From Riptortus pedestris (taxonomy: Eukaryota; Arthropoda; Insecta; Hemiptera; Alydidae): a DNA stretch of 64,000 bases. Each line of letters starts with the position of its first letter. Positions within the stretch are counted from its first letter, which is position 1. Made by a program: the position numbers and the translations under genes. Below the pieces are notes generated by a model. It did no database searches, was not told the origin of the DNA, and saw only the letters and a list, made by a program, of their open reading frames with translations. This document shows positions 47,951 to 58,895 of the stretch, in pieces. Location of the stretch: positions 88,938,501-89,002,500 of the forward strand of contig CM032231.1 in assembly GCA_019009955.1 (NCBI GenBank), read 5' to 3'.

Positions 47951-49863
47951 AGATTTCACTATTTTTTGACAAATCCACTGTCTATTATATTGAACAAAAC
48001 AGAATTTCACTTATCTATATACTCTGCACGAACAGCTGATCCTTCTCAACTGAAAATGTTTAATAAACGAGTAACTATTTGAATAGTCAAGGGGATTGAT
48101 TTCTCGACCATCTATCTAAATTATTGTAACAAAGGTTTGCACTGATTCTAGGGTCAAACTCCCTTCTTCTTTAAGCTTTAGCTAAATTCGCCCTTGGGAT
48201 TTCAAGATTCATTTTGCCTGCAGTAATATACGATTTCATCAATTTTGTCTCATACGTACTTCTTCTAATGTTGAGAAGTTTGTTTTGGATGGTACACATT
48301 TTCAGAATGGGTTTTCGGTTCTAACATGTTGAATGATGGATGAAACGTCTATCGTGCTTCTACGGTAGAGATTATTTTCTGTGACATTGCGTGAGTTGAT
48401 TTCATGCCTAATCAAGGCTTCCTCAGAGCAGCCCGTTCCCCCAACTTTGGAGCTTTAGCCAGAAACTATTATTATTTTAAGGGTTGAGAGAAGGCACGAT
48501 ATCCCCAACCTGTTTGACCTAGGCCCCAGGCTCTAGCATTAGACAGGCTATCAGTCTCTTGATCCCTTTGACTCAGGGCCGAAATTAGAAGGGAGCTGGT
48601 AGGTGTTAGCTACGCCCCTGCAGCTAGTGGGGAATAAATCTCTTGGTAATAACAGCTGATGGATGTGCCCTATTTCTCTCTCTCGCTTTTCCCCCAAGCC
48701 AAGGTGCTTAGATAATAAGTTCCATCCCTTCTCCTCAAGTATTAGTCCTTTTGCTCCTCCCCCTCCTCCTCCCTATATTCCCTAATCTTTCAATCCTGTA
48801 ACATTTATCTATATGAAATACTAGTTGTCTTATCCGTCGTTAATGGGACAAAATAAATATGGCCTCCCTTTCAATTATAAGGGAATTACATTAAAAGTTC
48901 ACAACACATAAAAAAGCACATGAGTAATGTGCTTCCAACAATGGCTTTAATTTTCTACCAAACTTGTGTTCCATCAAAATAATGTAAAAGGAAAACCATA
49001 GAACAAGCTAAACATTTTTCAGAAACTCTACAGAATTAAGTTACTCACACATAACTTAATAACAGTGTGGTTTATAACAAAATTAACAAACTCATTTTCC
49101 TGGTACACGTTGTTCTTACGTTCACTAATTTGTGTCTTGCTTAATAATTGTTTTGGAATATGATGTTAAGTGTTCAAACTAATAACGATATTCGCTACAT
49201 TTGTGTCTAAGAATAATGATGTCTTGAATATAATTGCGTTGGTTATCTCTAGTCCTCCACACTCTTCTACCTTATTTCATTTTACACTTTTATGCAAAGA
49301 TGACAGTATGGCTAAGAATCATTCAGGAGAAAAATGAGAAATGCGTTGAATTTTACTTATTATTTTGATTTTTTTAGAAGTCAAATTTTCACAGAATATA
49401 AAAATATACTATACAAAAGTAGTTCTGGCTATAAATAGTATTAAATAGGTTAATTAACGTTTGGACATTATTGCCATGTCTCCTGTAACATGCATTTTTT
49501 GCCCATGTAAGCAATTTATTATAGATTAATAAGTTCAAATAGGAAAACCAGAATTGAATGAAATAGTCTTTTTTTCGTAAGAAAAATATATATTCAAATT
49601 AATTGATACTAATGTAATTCCCAATTTGCCTATGACAGCCATGAAAAAAAAGGCGTTTGCTATAACCGTTAAAGTTTTGGAGTTTTAACGTATTAGTTGG
49701 TTTAAATTTGATTAACACTACTTGTGTCATCCATATTACCTTACGCTTTTCAGCTGCTATTAAAATCCAACTCATTCGGATAACTTATATTCAGACGCAG
49801 CAAACGAACGTCTTTTTTAGAAATACAGCTAAAACTAGGCCGAATTTCTAAAGAGGTTTTTTT
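47951..49863. other. Sequence without recognised gene; GC-richer island at 48.4-48.8 kb
   Basis: The part at 48410-48790 has balanced composition, with CT-rich patches, and could be a fragment of an unrecognised repeat or a regulatory region. The rest is AT-rich. No frames of note. Confidence 0.4.
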
Positions 49864-50090
49864 GGGGCTCCGGTTAGGCATGTGAGGTACGGCGTTGGCC
49901 TTAATTTCATATGGTTAACCTAGAGTTGTGAGTTGGATTCCCGCCTGGGCAATAGGAGTTTATGTAGTGATCAACTCATTAAATAAAGTCCTTAGTTCCA
50001 CCCTGGCTAGAAAAGGGTGGTAACCTGTAGATAACCCGTCCCAATTAGTCATATCAGAAAAAATTGGACGTTATTAAATGATAATAATAA
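49864..50090 (+). mobile_element. tRNA-derived SINE, copy 5
   Basis: Full length: GGGGCTCCGGTTAGGCATGT head, a B-box mutated to GTTGGATTC, hairpin CCACCCT/AGGGTGG intact, GATAACCCGTCCCAATTAG, and an (AAT)n-type end. Changes in both promoter boxes suggest an old, silent copy. Confidence 0.88.
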
Positions 50091-51158
50091 AGTAGTTTTA
50101 CATAATACTAGCCTGATATATTAAATATGTTTGTATAAATAGTTAGGATTTTGTAGAATTTTGAAAGAAGCATTTTTAAATTTCAATATAGAAAGTCGAA
50201 GAAAGAAAGTTGAATTCTTTAATCGTCTTTTCACTCCGGAATCAATTAATGTTATTAACAAGCAGAGGTCTCTTGAGAAGTTCAGAATGATTAGACTGTC
50301 TCACGTCTTCTCTAATGCGTTTCTAAAGACGAATATATGGCTGGATCAGTCTTTTCGAACTATTTGTTCGGAAACTAAGTGCTCCTTGTATAACTGACTG
50401 CTTCCCTTTTAGAATGGAGTGGGTGGTATATTTAACATTTAATGCAGAAGGTGTTCGGAGAGTTTAGTGAACAAGTAAAAACCTTAACAATTGATCTCAA
50501 GTAAAGTAACTAATAGTCATATATTGAATCAAATTAGGTTTACAACGAGAGAAAAACAATAATTCAACATAAAAAAAAAAATGTTCAAGAACTTATATGT
50601 TTGAACTTATACCTAAAATAAGCATGAATTTCATCTTAATAGCATAATTATAAAATACATGATAGAAATATGAAATTCTGTGAAAACTGAAACTATGCAC
50701 ATAATACAAGATAGGATGAGAAATGAGACTTCCCATATTAAAACTGACACAAAATCTTTTGAATGGAATAGCCAGCCGACTATAGAATATAAACATAGCA
50801 AAGTTTTATTTATCAAGTCGGAGTAAAGGTTTTATTCAAACAAACTTTCTAAGAAATGTTTGAATTTTCGACAACAGCAAATAATGGGAGTTGTACTATC
50901 TTATCTGGGAGTAACTCTCTCCCGGGAGACTAGCCTCCTCCACCTCAGCTAAGCTCTAGCACAGTTTGAGTTTTCAAGACGGTGAGTGGCCTCAACTTTT
51001 TTGAGAGATTAGTTCTTCGTGCAAGAGGGAACTTTGAGAATACTCAGAACTCATTGGATTTCCCAAGGTTTCTATCTACTTACCAGCTATTGAAGTTATC
51101 CTAATGACGTGATTTTTCAAAACTTTTGTGAAATGTTTAAACTATTTACAAATACTCC

Positions 51159-51160
<2 letters not shown>
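50091..51160. other. Sequence without recognised gene
   Basis: The frame 50161-50397 (78 codons) is unrecognised and uninterrupted by splice signals. The minus frames near 50593-50816 are AT-driven. Confidence 0.45.

Positions 51161-51204
<44 letters not shown>
51161..51204. repeat. (TA)n microsatellite, left half
   Basis: About 21 TA units directly abut the 3' end of the minus-strand family I LTR. With 51807-51852 it forms one microsatellite split by the LTR. Confidence 0.95.
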
Positions 51205-51207
<3 letters not shown>

Positions 51208-51801
51208 GTCGTTTTATAACAATACCAGTAATAAGCGTTGTTAATAAAAGTTCTATTGGATTGCAAAATTAAACACACACAAGTTTCACAGTTTCTATCA
51301 CTGCACAATTTATTTAACAATGCTCAATACACTTGGATAATTATTCTTAATTACTACTCACAATATGCACTGATAGTGTCACTGTTCTTCAGATTACACA
51401 GTCCAATAATTTGCTCACGGTCACTGAAATTCATAGAAAGATGGCACTGCACTGTCCTTTACTTCCCGGCACTGCACTGTCTTAAACACGGCACTTAACT
51501 GTTACTTACAGTCACGGCACAACACTGTTCTTCTTATAAAAACACTTTACCGCACTGCACTAAGTCGCACTGTAGCACCGAACGCACATATGAGCACTTG
51601 AGAAGAAAACTGACTAGCTCGCGGCTGGCCGGTTCTTTATATAGGTCGTCGGCATACATCAAAGGGGAATTGGCTGGGCCCTTCGACGTCTGGACTGGAA
51701 GGGACTAGTATGAGCTGGACCCTCTGTCGGCTTCTTTGATCTACCTCGCACTTCCCAAATACGCCACTCTCTCTGCTAATCCTTCATGTATTTAATTTTC
51801 G

Positions 51802-51806
<5 letters not shown>
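51205..51806 (-). mobile_element. Solo LTR, family I, copy 2 (inside a (TA)n tract)
   Basis: Read on the minus strand it starts TGTTGCGAAAATT at 51806 and ends CGACACA at 51205. Internal landmarks are GTATTTGGGAAGTG, a CTATATAAAGAACCGGCC TATA-like box at about 51637-51654, and ACAGTG/GTGCAGTGCCG iterations. Both sides are ATAT within a TA tract. Solo form: no retroelement coding adjoins. Confidence 0.92.

Positions 51807-51852
<46 letters not shown>
51807..51852. repeat. (TA)n microsatellite, right half
   Basis: About 23 TA units starting at the 5' terminus of the family I LTR. Confidence 0.95.
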
Positions 51853-51854
<2 letters not shown>

Positions 51855-52977
51855 GTAAATGTATTTGGTTTTCTCCTGTGAAGAAGTAAAGCCTGACTTC
51901 GAAGAGCAAAGTCTCTAAGTTGCTTATTATTACTTGAGTTTCAGTTGAATGTATTCGAGACAGCTGCTTAATATATAAATGACAATTTCATCAACACGCA
52001 GAAGACACATTACTCCAGAATGGACGGTTTATATTATGTCATTTAGAGCTGCTAATACTAATATTTTAATTAAGTTACATACTGTTTAAACCTTTTTGAT
52101 TACTTTTCAAAACCTTTTAAAGTTCTTTAAGACTGTAAACGTTTTAATGCAAAATAACAATTTTTGTCTGTCAAAGACCCTCAGGGTAGTTGCGGAACAG
52201 TCATAAACCAATAAAACGTCTTTGCTACTATTCATTTAAATATCTTATTTATCAGAGCTAAGTAGTTGTTTTATGCTACAGTTTTAATAATTCACATCTG
52301 ACATCCGGCCAAAGAATAGTACATCATGTATAAGTTATGCAAGCAAATGATAACAGAATTGATGAATTTTACATTGTTAAGGGCATGACCTATACCTTTT
52401 GAAATATATTTGTTTTCACTGAATAATTGTTTTTAATTAAAGTGAATAAATAATTGTAACGCTAGCTTTTTCATTACTATTGAAAATTAACTGAAAAGCT
52501 GCAGGCATTGTTCATTACTATTTACAATAGTTTCAGTAGAGCTTCGAAACAACATTATTGTTGCTGCCCCCAGTAAAATGCAGTGAACTCTTTCAAAAGT
52601 CATAGTTAAATTCTCATCTAAAGCTAAATGCCACTATATTTTTCGATTTATTGCTCATTTTGTTCTCTCTATTTCCATTTCTAGCAGGGCCTACATTTCT
52701 TCCCAGAATCTGGGCCTGTGATCATCCCTATTCCTCTCAAAAGCATTTCAGTCACCTCTGCCTCCTTCTAACTCCACTTCTTACAATATACAATATATTT
52801 CTTGGTAATCGGTTTGGCCTCAACCTTTCGCGATATCCTAACTAGCACTATCTGCCCTTCTTATAACACAGATAGTATTAGGCGAACGATACAAATTCTC
52901 AAGGAGGTATTTTGGCAGTTGATTTATGATATGTGTACAGAAGAAAGAATGCGAATTGCCCATAAACAAAAAAAAAA
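51853..52977. other. Sequence without recognised gene
   Basis: Frames at 52651-52845 and 52802-53008 are unrecognised; the second runs into the repeat at 52978. Confidence 0.45.
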
Positions 52978-53285
52978 AAATCCATCGCACAGAGGATGCG
53001 CAAACTAAGCAGATTTTCCTAGCGGTGGCATGACGCACTATTGACCTCTTCGCACTATTCACCTCATATTTTCTATTTCCAAATAGAAAACCGATGAGAA
53101 TAAGTGAATGTTTACTGAGAGCAGACAACCAGTACGAAAAAATGTATACTCGTATAACAACAGTCGCAGATCGTCGATTTTGCCAAATAGATCTATAAAA
53201 TTTCTCGATACGACTAATAATAACGGAAATTTTTTTCGAGTTCTCCTTCTATTACCCCCCACCCCCTCCCCCAGAGTTTGGGAAA
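52978..53285 (+). mobile_element. Helentron-like element, 5' part (copy f)
   Basis: The head is TCCATCGCACAGAGGATGCG, followed by CAAACTAAGCAGATTTTCC, a CACCTCATATTTTCTATTTCC block, and a C-run at about 53252-53275. This is the same order as copies b, d and e. No microsatellite or terminal hairpin follows. Confidence 0.55.
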
Positions 53286-53512
53286 TAGCAGGGATATAAT
53301 GTACTAAATGTACACTAGTAAGAAGAAAAATATGGATGGTAGATACGACAGGGTTGTTCGGCATATCATAGACTAAGGTTTCACTGTTCTGGTAAAGCAA
53401 AGTCTTCAATAAGGTATGTCAGGTATTGAAATTATTCGCTTATGACGCAAATATTTAAAAAAATGTATCGACTTTCTCTATATGAAAAAAATGTGATCCG
53501 TTAAAAGTGTCT

Positions 53513-53563
<51 letters not shown>

Positions 53564-53859
53564 CTGGCTGAATAAATCTCGATTTCGCAAGTTTAAATTT
53601 GTATGTTGATACTGATGTACATGCTTTGTATTAGATAATGCAAAATTCTAATAATGCATAATTAAGTCTCTTTGTAATTGTATACCCCAGCAGTATCTGC
53701 TTGGAATTTATTCTACTACAGTACCTACACAACAAAAAGAACAACGTTCTTTTTGTTATTTTATTTAGTTTATGCCCACATCTAAGGTGATTGACATAAG
53801 GTAAGTGCGGGTGAACGTTTACTTACACGGTTATGTTTAACAGGATACTTTATTTTTAC
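53286..53859. other. Sequence without recognised gene
   Basis: Holds the long T-run at 53515-53563. Otherwise nothing recognised. Confidence 0.5.
53515..53563. repeat. T homopolymer of about 49 bases
   Basis: An uninterrupted T-run far longer than any other in the window. On the minus strand it would be a poly(A) tail, but the sequence before it in that direction (53564 onward) was not recognised as a retrocopy. Its exact length may be unreliable in the assembly. Confidence 0.9.
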
Positions 53860-53863
53860 ATAT

Positions 53864-54441
53864 TGTTGCGAAATTTAAATACATGAATAATCCTTCAGAG
53901 AGTCGCGTATTTGGGAAGTGTGATATATATCAAAGAAGCCGACAGAGGGTCGAGCCCCTACTAGACCCGTCGAGTCCAGGCGTCGAAGGGCCAGCCAATT
54001 CCCCTTTTATGTATGCCGACGCCCTATATAAAGAACCGGCCAGCCACAAGCGAGTCAGTTTTATTCTCACCTGTCTTGATGTTCACATCAGTGCTACAGT
54101 GCGACTTAGTGCAGTGCGGTAAAGTGTTTTTATGAGAAGAACAGTGTTGTGCCGTGCTGTTAGTAACAGTTTAGTGCCGTGTTTAAGACAGTGCAGTGCC
54201 ATCTTTTTGTGAATTTCAGTGACCGTGAGTGAATAATTGGACTGTGACTCATTGAAGAACAGTGACGCTATTAGTGGATACTGTAAGTAGCAATTAAGAA
54301 CAATTAACCAAGTGTATTGTGCATTGGTAAATAAATTGTGCAGTGATAAAAACTGTGAAACTTGTGAGTGTTTAATTTTACAATCCAAAAGAACTCTTAT
54401 TAGCAACGTTTATTACTGGTTTTGGCAATAAAAAGGTAACA
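53864..54441 (+). mobile_element. Solo LTR, family I, copy 3
   Basis: The best preserved copy: it starts TGTTGCGAAATTTAAATAC and ends GGTAACA, flanked by ATAT (53860-53863 and 54442-54445). It contains CTATATAAAGAACCGGCC as a TATA-like box at about 54022-54039, a (C)AGTGC-rich region from about 54090, and AATAAA near 54330. The GC-richer promoter part with GTCGAGCCCCTACTAGACCC is shared with copy 2 but not copy 1. Confidence 0.92.
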
Positions 54442-54445
54442 ATAT

Positions 54446-54858
54446 GAAAAAAAATCCCGTAAGTTTATTTCATGCCCGTACTTTGTCTATTAGAATTTAT
54501 TAAATGTTATACCTTTATAAATCTTCTTTAGCACGTTGTAGACGATATTTTTTATAATACTATATTTTTTAGTAAATATTTATATGTGTTAGTAAGTGTG
54601 TAATAGATTGGCTGCTGGTCAGTTAGTATTTCAGTCATATCGTGGGGTATCTCAAGATCTTTTCCTTGAGTGTAGTGTTTTAGTATGTGTGTTATTGGTA
54701 GGCATTTGTTGCAATATTTACATGCAGACAAGGTATGTTATACCATAGTAAAGGGATAGCTAAATTAAATTAAACTACTCAACTCGTTAGTCTTATAGAC
54801 TTTGAAATTAAATCGAAATGAATTATTTGGTGGTAAGAAGCTGTTTGGTTCGTGTATG

Positions 54859-54908
<50 letters not shown>

Positions 54909-54982
54909 ACAGAGTACGTGACGGAAGTTCAAGCTAAGTAAAAATTCAAATGGCTTATAAAGTCATTTTCCTGCCCAACTAG
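54446..54982. other. AT-rich sequence with a (GTAT)/(TA)n microsatellite
   Basis: A GTATGTATGTA start passes into about 22 TA units at 54853-54906. Nothing else recognised. Confidence 0.6.
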
Positions 54983-55009
54983 TTTCGCGTCCTGCTGACG
55001 CATCATCAG
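54983..55009 (-). ncRNA. Hammerhead-like core 3
   Basis: On the minus strand CTGATGA, one extra base, a GCGTC/GACGC stem with an AGCAG loop, then GAAA. Helix III is not obvious (CTAGTTGGGCAGG follows). Same strand and same one-base offset as the two other motifs, which argues for a shared origin and not chance. Confidence 0.45.
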
Positions 55010-55922
55010 GATATCCAACACATAGTATAAACACAACTGCACTTTGTGGTACGATCTTCTAGTAGTGAACTCAACTAAATTTCCAATCGCTGAATAATCG
55101 ATTGACTGAAGAAGTGTAGTATGAATATTAAATAACTAAGCCACTACTCCTGTTTAATTAACTACTTCATTTATTTGGGTTTAATTAATACAAAATCTTA
55201 ACGAAATTTCTTTCTTTTTGATTGTACACGAGTTATTACCGCTTCGACTGCACCAATGTCTGGGATTTAATTTCTAGAAACTCTAATAAATCATTACACG
55301 ATCGGGATATTACATTTTGGTCGCTTTAAAACTTTCAATCCATAATGTTTTCTTATGACCTCAATACAAATTAAAGACCTCAGGAGTAAAAGAATTTCAA
55401 GGAATAACGATTGCGTGATATATTGCTTCCTTTAAAAAAGGAATTCAAACCTGTTGATTCTTAGAAAATTTATTTTCTAAGCTGCTTAGCCTGGGGATAA
55501 AGGCTCTTATTAAATGGGAAAAATCTTTTTTCTTCAAAAAGAGACGTAGGTTTTATAATGTCGATTGAAGGAAGTATTTTAGGACTGGATGAATACTTTT
55601 TTTCCCGTCACTTGTTTTATTTTTAACTTTTTAGACCAGTTTAAGCTGTTACATTTATTGAATTCGGTACTGTATAGATTTGTCATAGTTTCTTTATGAT
55701 CACAACTAGGAGGTGTATCGCACTAGAGAAAATATGGCAGAAGATCTATTTGAGGATATTAGTAGCATAAGTTTGTGAGATAAATCCTGGATTTATTAAT
55801 TATTACTGTGGAACAAATGGATGCTTTAATAATGATTTCATCTAATAGAAACTTGATTCTCTTTTCGATTAAATTTTGGGTATTTTACTGTCTCTCCTTG
55901 AAACCTGTTAATAAGTAAAACG
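55010..55922. other. Sequence without recognised gene
   Basis: AT-rich; nothing recognised. Confidence 0.5.
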
Positions 55923-56400
55923 TCTGCCACCCTGGTACTGCGAAACCTAAGCAGATTTCTTACGTGCTGCGATAACATGCTCATCATTCTGCAGTCTTTT
56001 CTCTATATCACCCTCAAAAAAAGTGTATGCAAACAAAGACTTAGAAATTAGTCTTGATATGAAATGTTTATTGATGGAATTGCTTTAAGTTCTGAGATGA
56101 TGTCGGGGTCATATAAATACTGAAACCGAAAATGTACTGTAGCTTGGATAAAAATATAATTATAAATAAACGATACACAATTCCAACAATTGTAAAATAT
56201 TACTTTTGCAAAAAGATAGGTCATTGTAAGTTTTCCTTTCCAATTGATAAGGGAAATATACCGAATTTTTGATTCACTTTCTCCTTGTCTAATTTACGCC
56301 CATAACGAACTTGATCTACAGTTTTATAAGAAACACATAAATTTCGAGTCAAGTAACGATTTAACAAACAGGAGGTAACAGACCATAGTAACTCATATGC
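55923..56400 (+). mobile_element. Helentron-like element, 5' part (copy g)
   Basis: The head is TCTGCCACCCTGGTACTGCG, followed by AAACCTAAGCAGATTTCTTA, a CTTTTCTCTATATCACC block, and an AGGAGGTAACAGACCA block near 56370. That last block matches the site into which the TIR transposon inserted in copy e. The rest is worn. Confidence 0.5.
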
Positions 56401-56650
56401 TCGTAATTTCCCTTATATCGGCCTAGTGTTTTCATTATTTAGTATTTCATGTATTCTGTTACCAAGTACAAGTGGGGGACGAGGTCGTTATAATACAAAT
56501 ACGAATATGGAGTCGTGTAACAGTTTTCACGTGGTGTTTTGTATTTGTATTATTTTAGTGGCAACTGGGGCTCGCATTGGATTGGTTTAATTGATTGTTA
56601 TATATTGTTTGAGATAGAGCGACCAGGCTATAACTGTTTAATATCCTTTT

Positions 56651-56945
56651 AACAGATTTTCCTTAAGGGAAATGAGCTATTGAGGTTGTACTTCTGCCGC
56701 GATTTTTCATAAATGTCTTCAAATGTCTATCGATTCTACTCAGAAGATAACGAAAATGAGGTCCGTTGAAAACGGTATCTCATTCTCTCTCTCAAATATA
56801 TTTTTGTCTGCTAACGCTGTAGTGGTAGTAATTTTTTATTGTCGGCTACCAAACTTGATATTTAAACGTTTTATGTAAAAGTTAAGTTCATTAATGGCTG
56901 AAATATGACCAGAGGGATGGGTGGGACCATACCACCTTGAGGGTC
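56651..56945 (-). mobile_element. Helentron-like element, 3' half (copy h)
   Basis: On the minus strand: a C-rich CCCACCCATCCCTC block with CATATTTCAGCCATTAATG, TTTACATAAAACGTTTAAAT, CAACGGACCTCATTTTCG, AGAATCGATAGACATTTGAAG, then hairpin TTTCCCTTAAGGAAAA and TCTGTTAA at 56651. It lies opposite in orientation to copy g and only about 250 bp from it. This copy has a CT run but no CA/TA microsatellite. Confidence 0.6.
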
Positions 56946-57942
56946 ATCAGGCCAAAAAGAGTAGGCATTTTTTTGTGACCGAGGAAATATATATTACCTT
57001 GGATAAGTTCCGAGATGGGAGCAGGAACCTCAACAGCTATAATGAGGGTAATAGTCTTCGATAGGTGTCACGGGAGGCACTAGCTGTCCTGAGGGTAGGT
57101 CAACCTTGATTAGTCAACTTTGATAATAACCTGCTCTTTCTATAGTTACTATTAACGCTTATTTGTTTTTTATTTATGCCTTGTTGGTTTTTATATTGAA
57201 AGTAAAAATAGATTATATATTATTTTTTTACAGTTTTATCATATTGACATTTTTTTATCTTCTTGACTCTTTAAAAATTTTTGATTTAGGAAAATTGTGT
57301 AGTATATATGAAATTATTGTTATGTTCTTGTAGTTACATATATTATTTTTGTGTTGACGGGGCAATGTTGATAGAGCTCTTGCTCTGAAAGAGCTCAGTC
57401 ACTGATAAATATATTGTTTGTAGAAGAAAGGCCTTTTTTGTGTTTTCTTCTCAAAGTCTATCTTCCACCGTTCAGCACATCCTTTGAGAAAAATGGATGT
57501 CTCTACACTGTTGAAAATTACTTGAATTCATATTGTAGTATTTGTAAGATAAGTTGATTGTGGAATGATAAACACCTGTGTCAATGAATTTATATCAGCT
57601 GTGCTCTGCATGTTTCTCAGCCCTCCCTTTAGTGCTAGATTAAGAGCAAACCAACATTAAGTACATTTCCTTGATTACATGCGTCAGAGAAGCACATTAC
57701 AGTAACTATGCGAATTCCCTGTCTATAACATCGGGTAAAAGTTCAATCTCTACTAAGTCGGCAAGGGTTTGTACCTAGACATATACCTCGGATGGAGTGA
57801 ATTGAGCTTATGTTTGCATTACTACTGTCACCCGATCAAGCGATTTTCTATTCTTGATAGTTCACGATCGTCATAAAATTCAATCCATTTTGCATTCCAT
57901 CTAATGGGCCATCTGTGTTGCTTTTTGATCGAATAGTTGTTT
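56946..57942. other. Sequence without recognised gene
   Basis: Nothing recognised. The segment 57357-57400 is less AT-rich with a duplicated GAGCTCTTGCTCT/AAGAGCTC palindromic patch. Confidence 0.45.
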
Positions 57943-58004
57943 GGGTCTTTTTAACATTAGCTCCGCATTTCAGATTAGGTTATAATCACATGATTCTAGA
58001 AATT
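57943..58004 (+). repeat. 61-bp inverted repeat, left copy
   Basis: GGTCTTTTTAACATTAGC and TTAGGTTATAATCACATGAT are matched in reverse complement at 61906-61967 with about six differences. It ends some 30 bp before the first recognisable gag codon of the gypsy element. Confidence 0.9.
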
Positions 58005-58037
58005 CTTCTGAGATATTAGTTTAATAACTGTTACAAT

Positions 58038-58715
58038 TTGTTACACACGCAACGTGTGGAATCATTGTGGTCCTCACTAAAACTTAGAAATAACGTGATA
58101 GACTTGGTTAGGTCTCCTCCAGCGGAAAACGCTTATGACATTCTAAAGGACAGATTAATTGGTAGTTTCGGTGAATCTGATAACGTTCGTATCAGGAAGT
58201 TATTAGAGGACCAGCGGGAGACCGTAAACCATCACATTTTTTGCGTGACCTCCAACATTTAGGAGGCACCATGGTTTCTGATGACCTCCTTAAGCCTATC
58301 TAGCTGAGAGGGCTGCCTGACCGGATGCAGGCCGCACTAGTGGCCTCGGAGCAACAAGACCTGACTAAACTTAGCGTTATCGCCGATCGCATTTCGGAAA
58401 TTTATCAACCGAGAATTTGTGAGGTAGCGACTGTTAAGACTTCCCACGCTACTGAGTCCAAAGGTTCTTATACCAACGAGAAGTTGTTAGACGCCATCGA
58501 AAAGCTGTCTGAAAGAATTGCTGCATTGGAGATGCGAGGAAGACCGCATACTGCGACAGGGGCAACGACTACCAGACCTCGTTCCAGGAGTAGAAGTAAT
58601 GGATGCCACTTCTGCTTTTACCATGAAAGATTCCGGGAAAAGGCAACGAAGTGTCGACAGCCTTGCGATTGGAAGCCTTCTACCTCTAAGAAACCGGAAC
58701 AGGAAAACTAGAGGT
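58038..58715 (+). pseudogene. Gypsy gag, truncated and frameshifted
   Basis: The first frame (58038-58262) contains VIDLVRSPPAENAYDILKDR, the typical capsid helix pair of arthropod gypsy Gag. A one-base frameshift near 58240 moves to a frame with LRDLQHLGGT, and an in-frame TAG near 58301 interrupts before LPDRMQAALVASEQQDL. The C-terminal part (58325-58711) has a basic SRSRSNGCHFCFYHERF stretch and further cysteines resembling the Gag zinc finger of this lineage. The N-terminal region of Gag is absent. Confidence 0.88.
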
Positions 58716-58895
58716 AGCGACGGCAGTGGCGGAACCCGTTGCTATGAACTCCCCCGCCGATTATTTGTACTCGGTCGCCAGTCCCTCGTAGACACCGGAG
58801 CTGCACTCTCAGTGTTACCAACGGAGAAGGGAAATAAGACTCAACCCAGCGACTTCGCCTTATATGCAGCCAATGGGACCGCAATTCCAGCGCTT
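58716..58895 (+). pseudogene. Gypsy aspartic protease
   Basis: A frame overlapping the gag end contains RLFVLGRQSLVDTGAALSVL, with the DTGA active site, followed by FALYAANGTAIPAL, the region just before RT in such elements. It cleaves the polyprotein in active elements. Only about one domain half is traceable before the deletion junction. Confidence 0.85.

Noticed and set aside
53515..53563. Poly(A) tail of a processed pseudogene on the minus strand
   Set aside because: No coding or repeat sequence was recognised on the side where the retrocopy should be.
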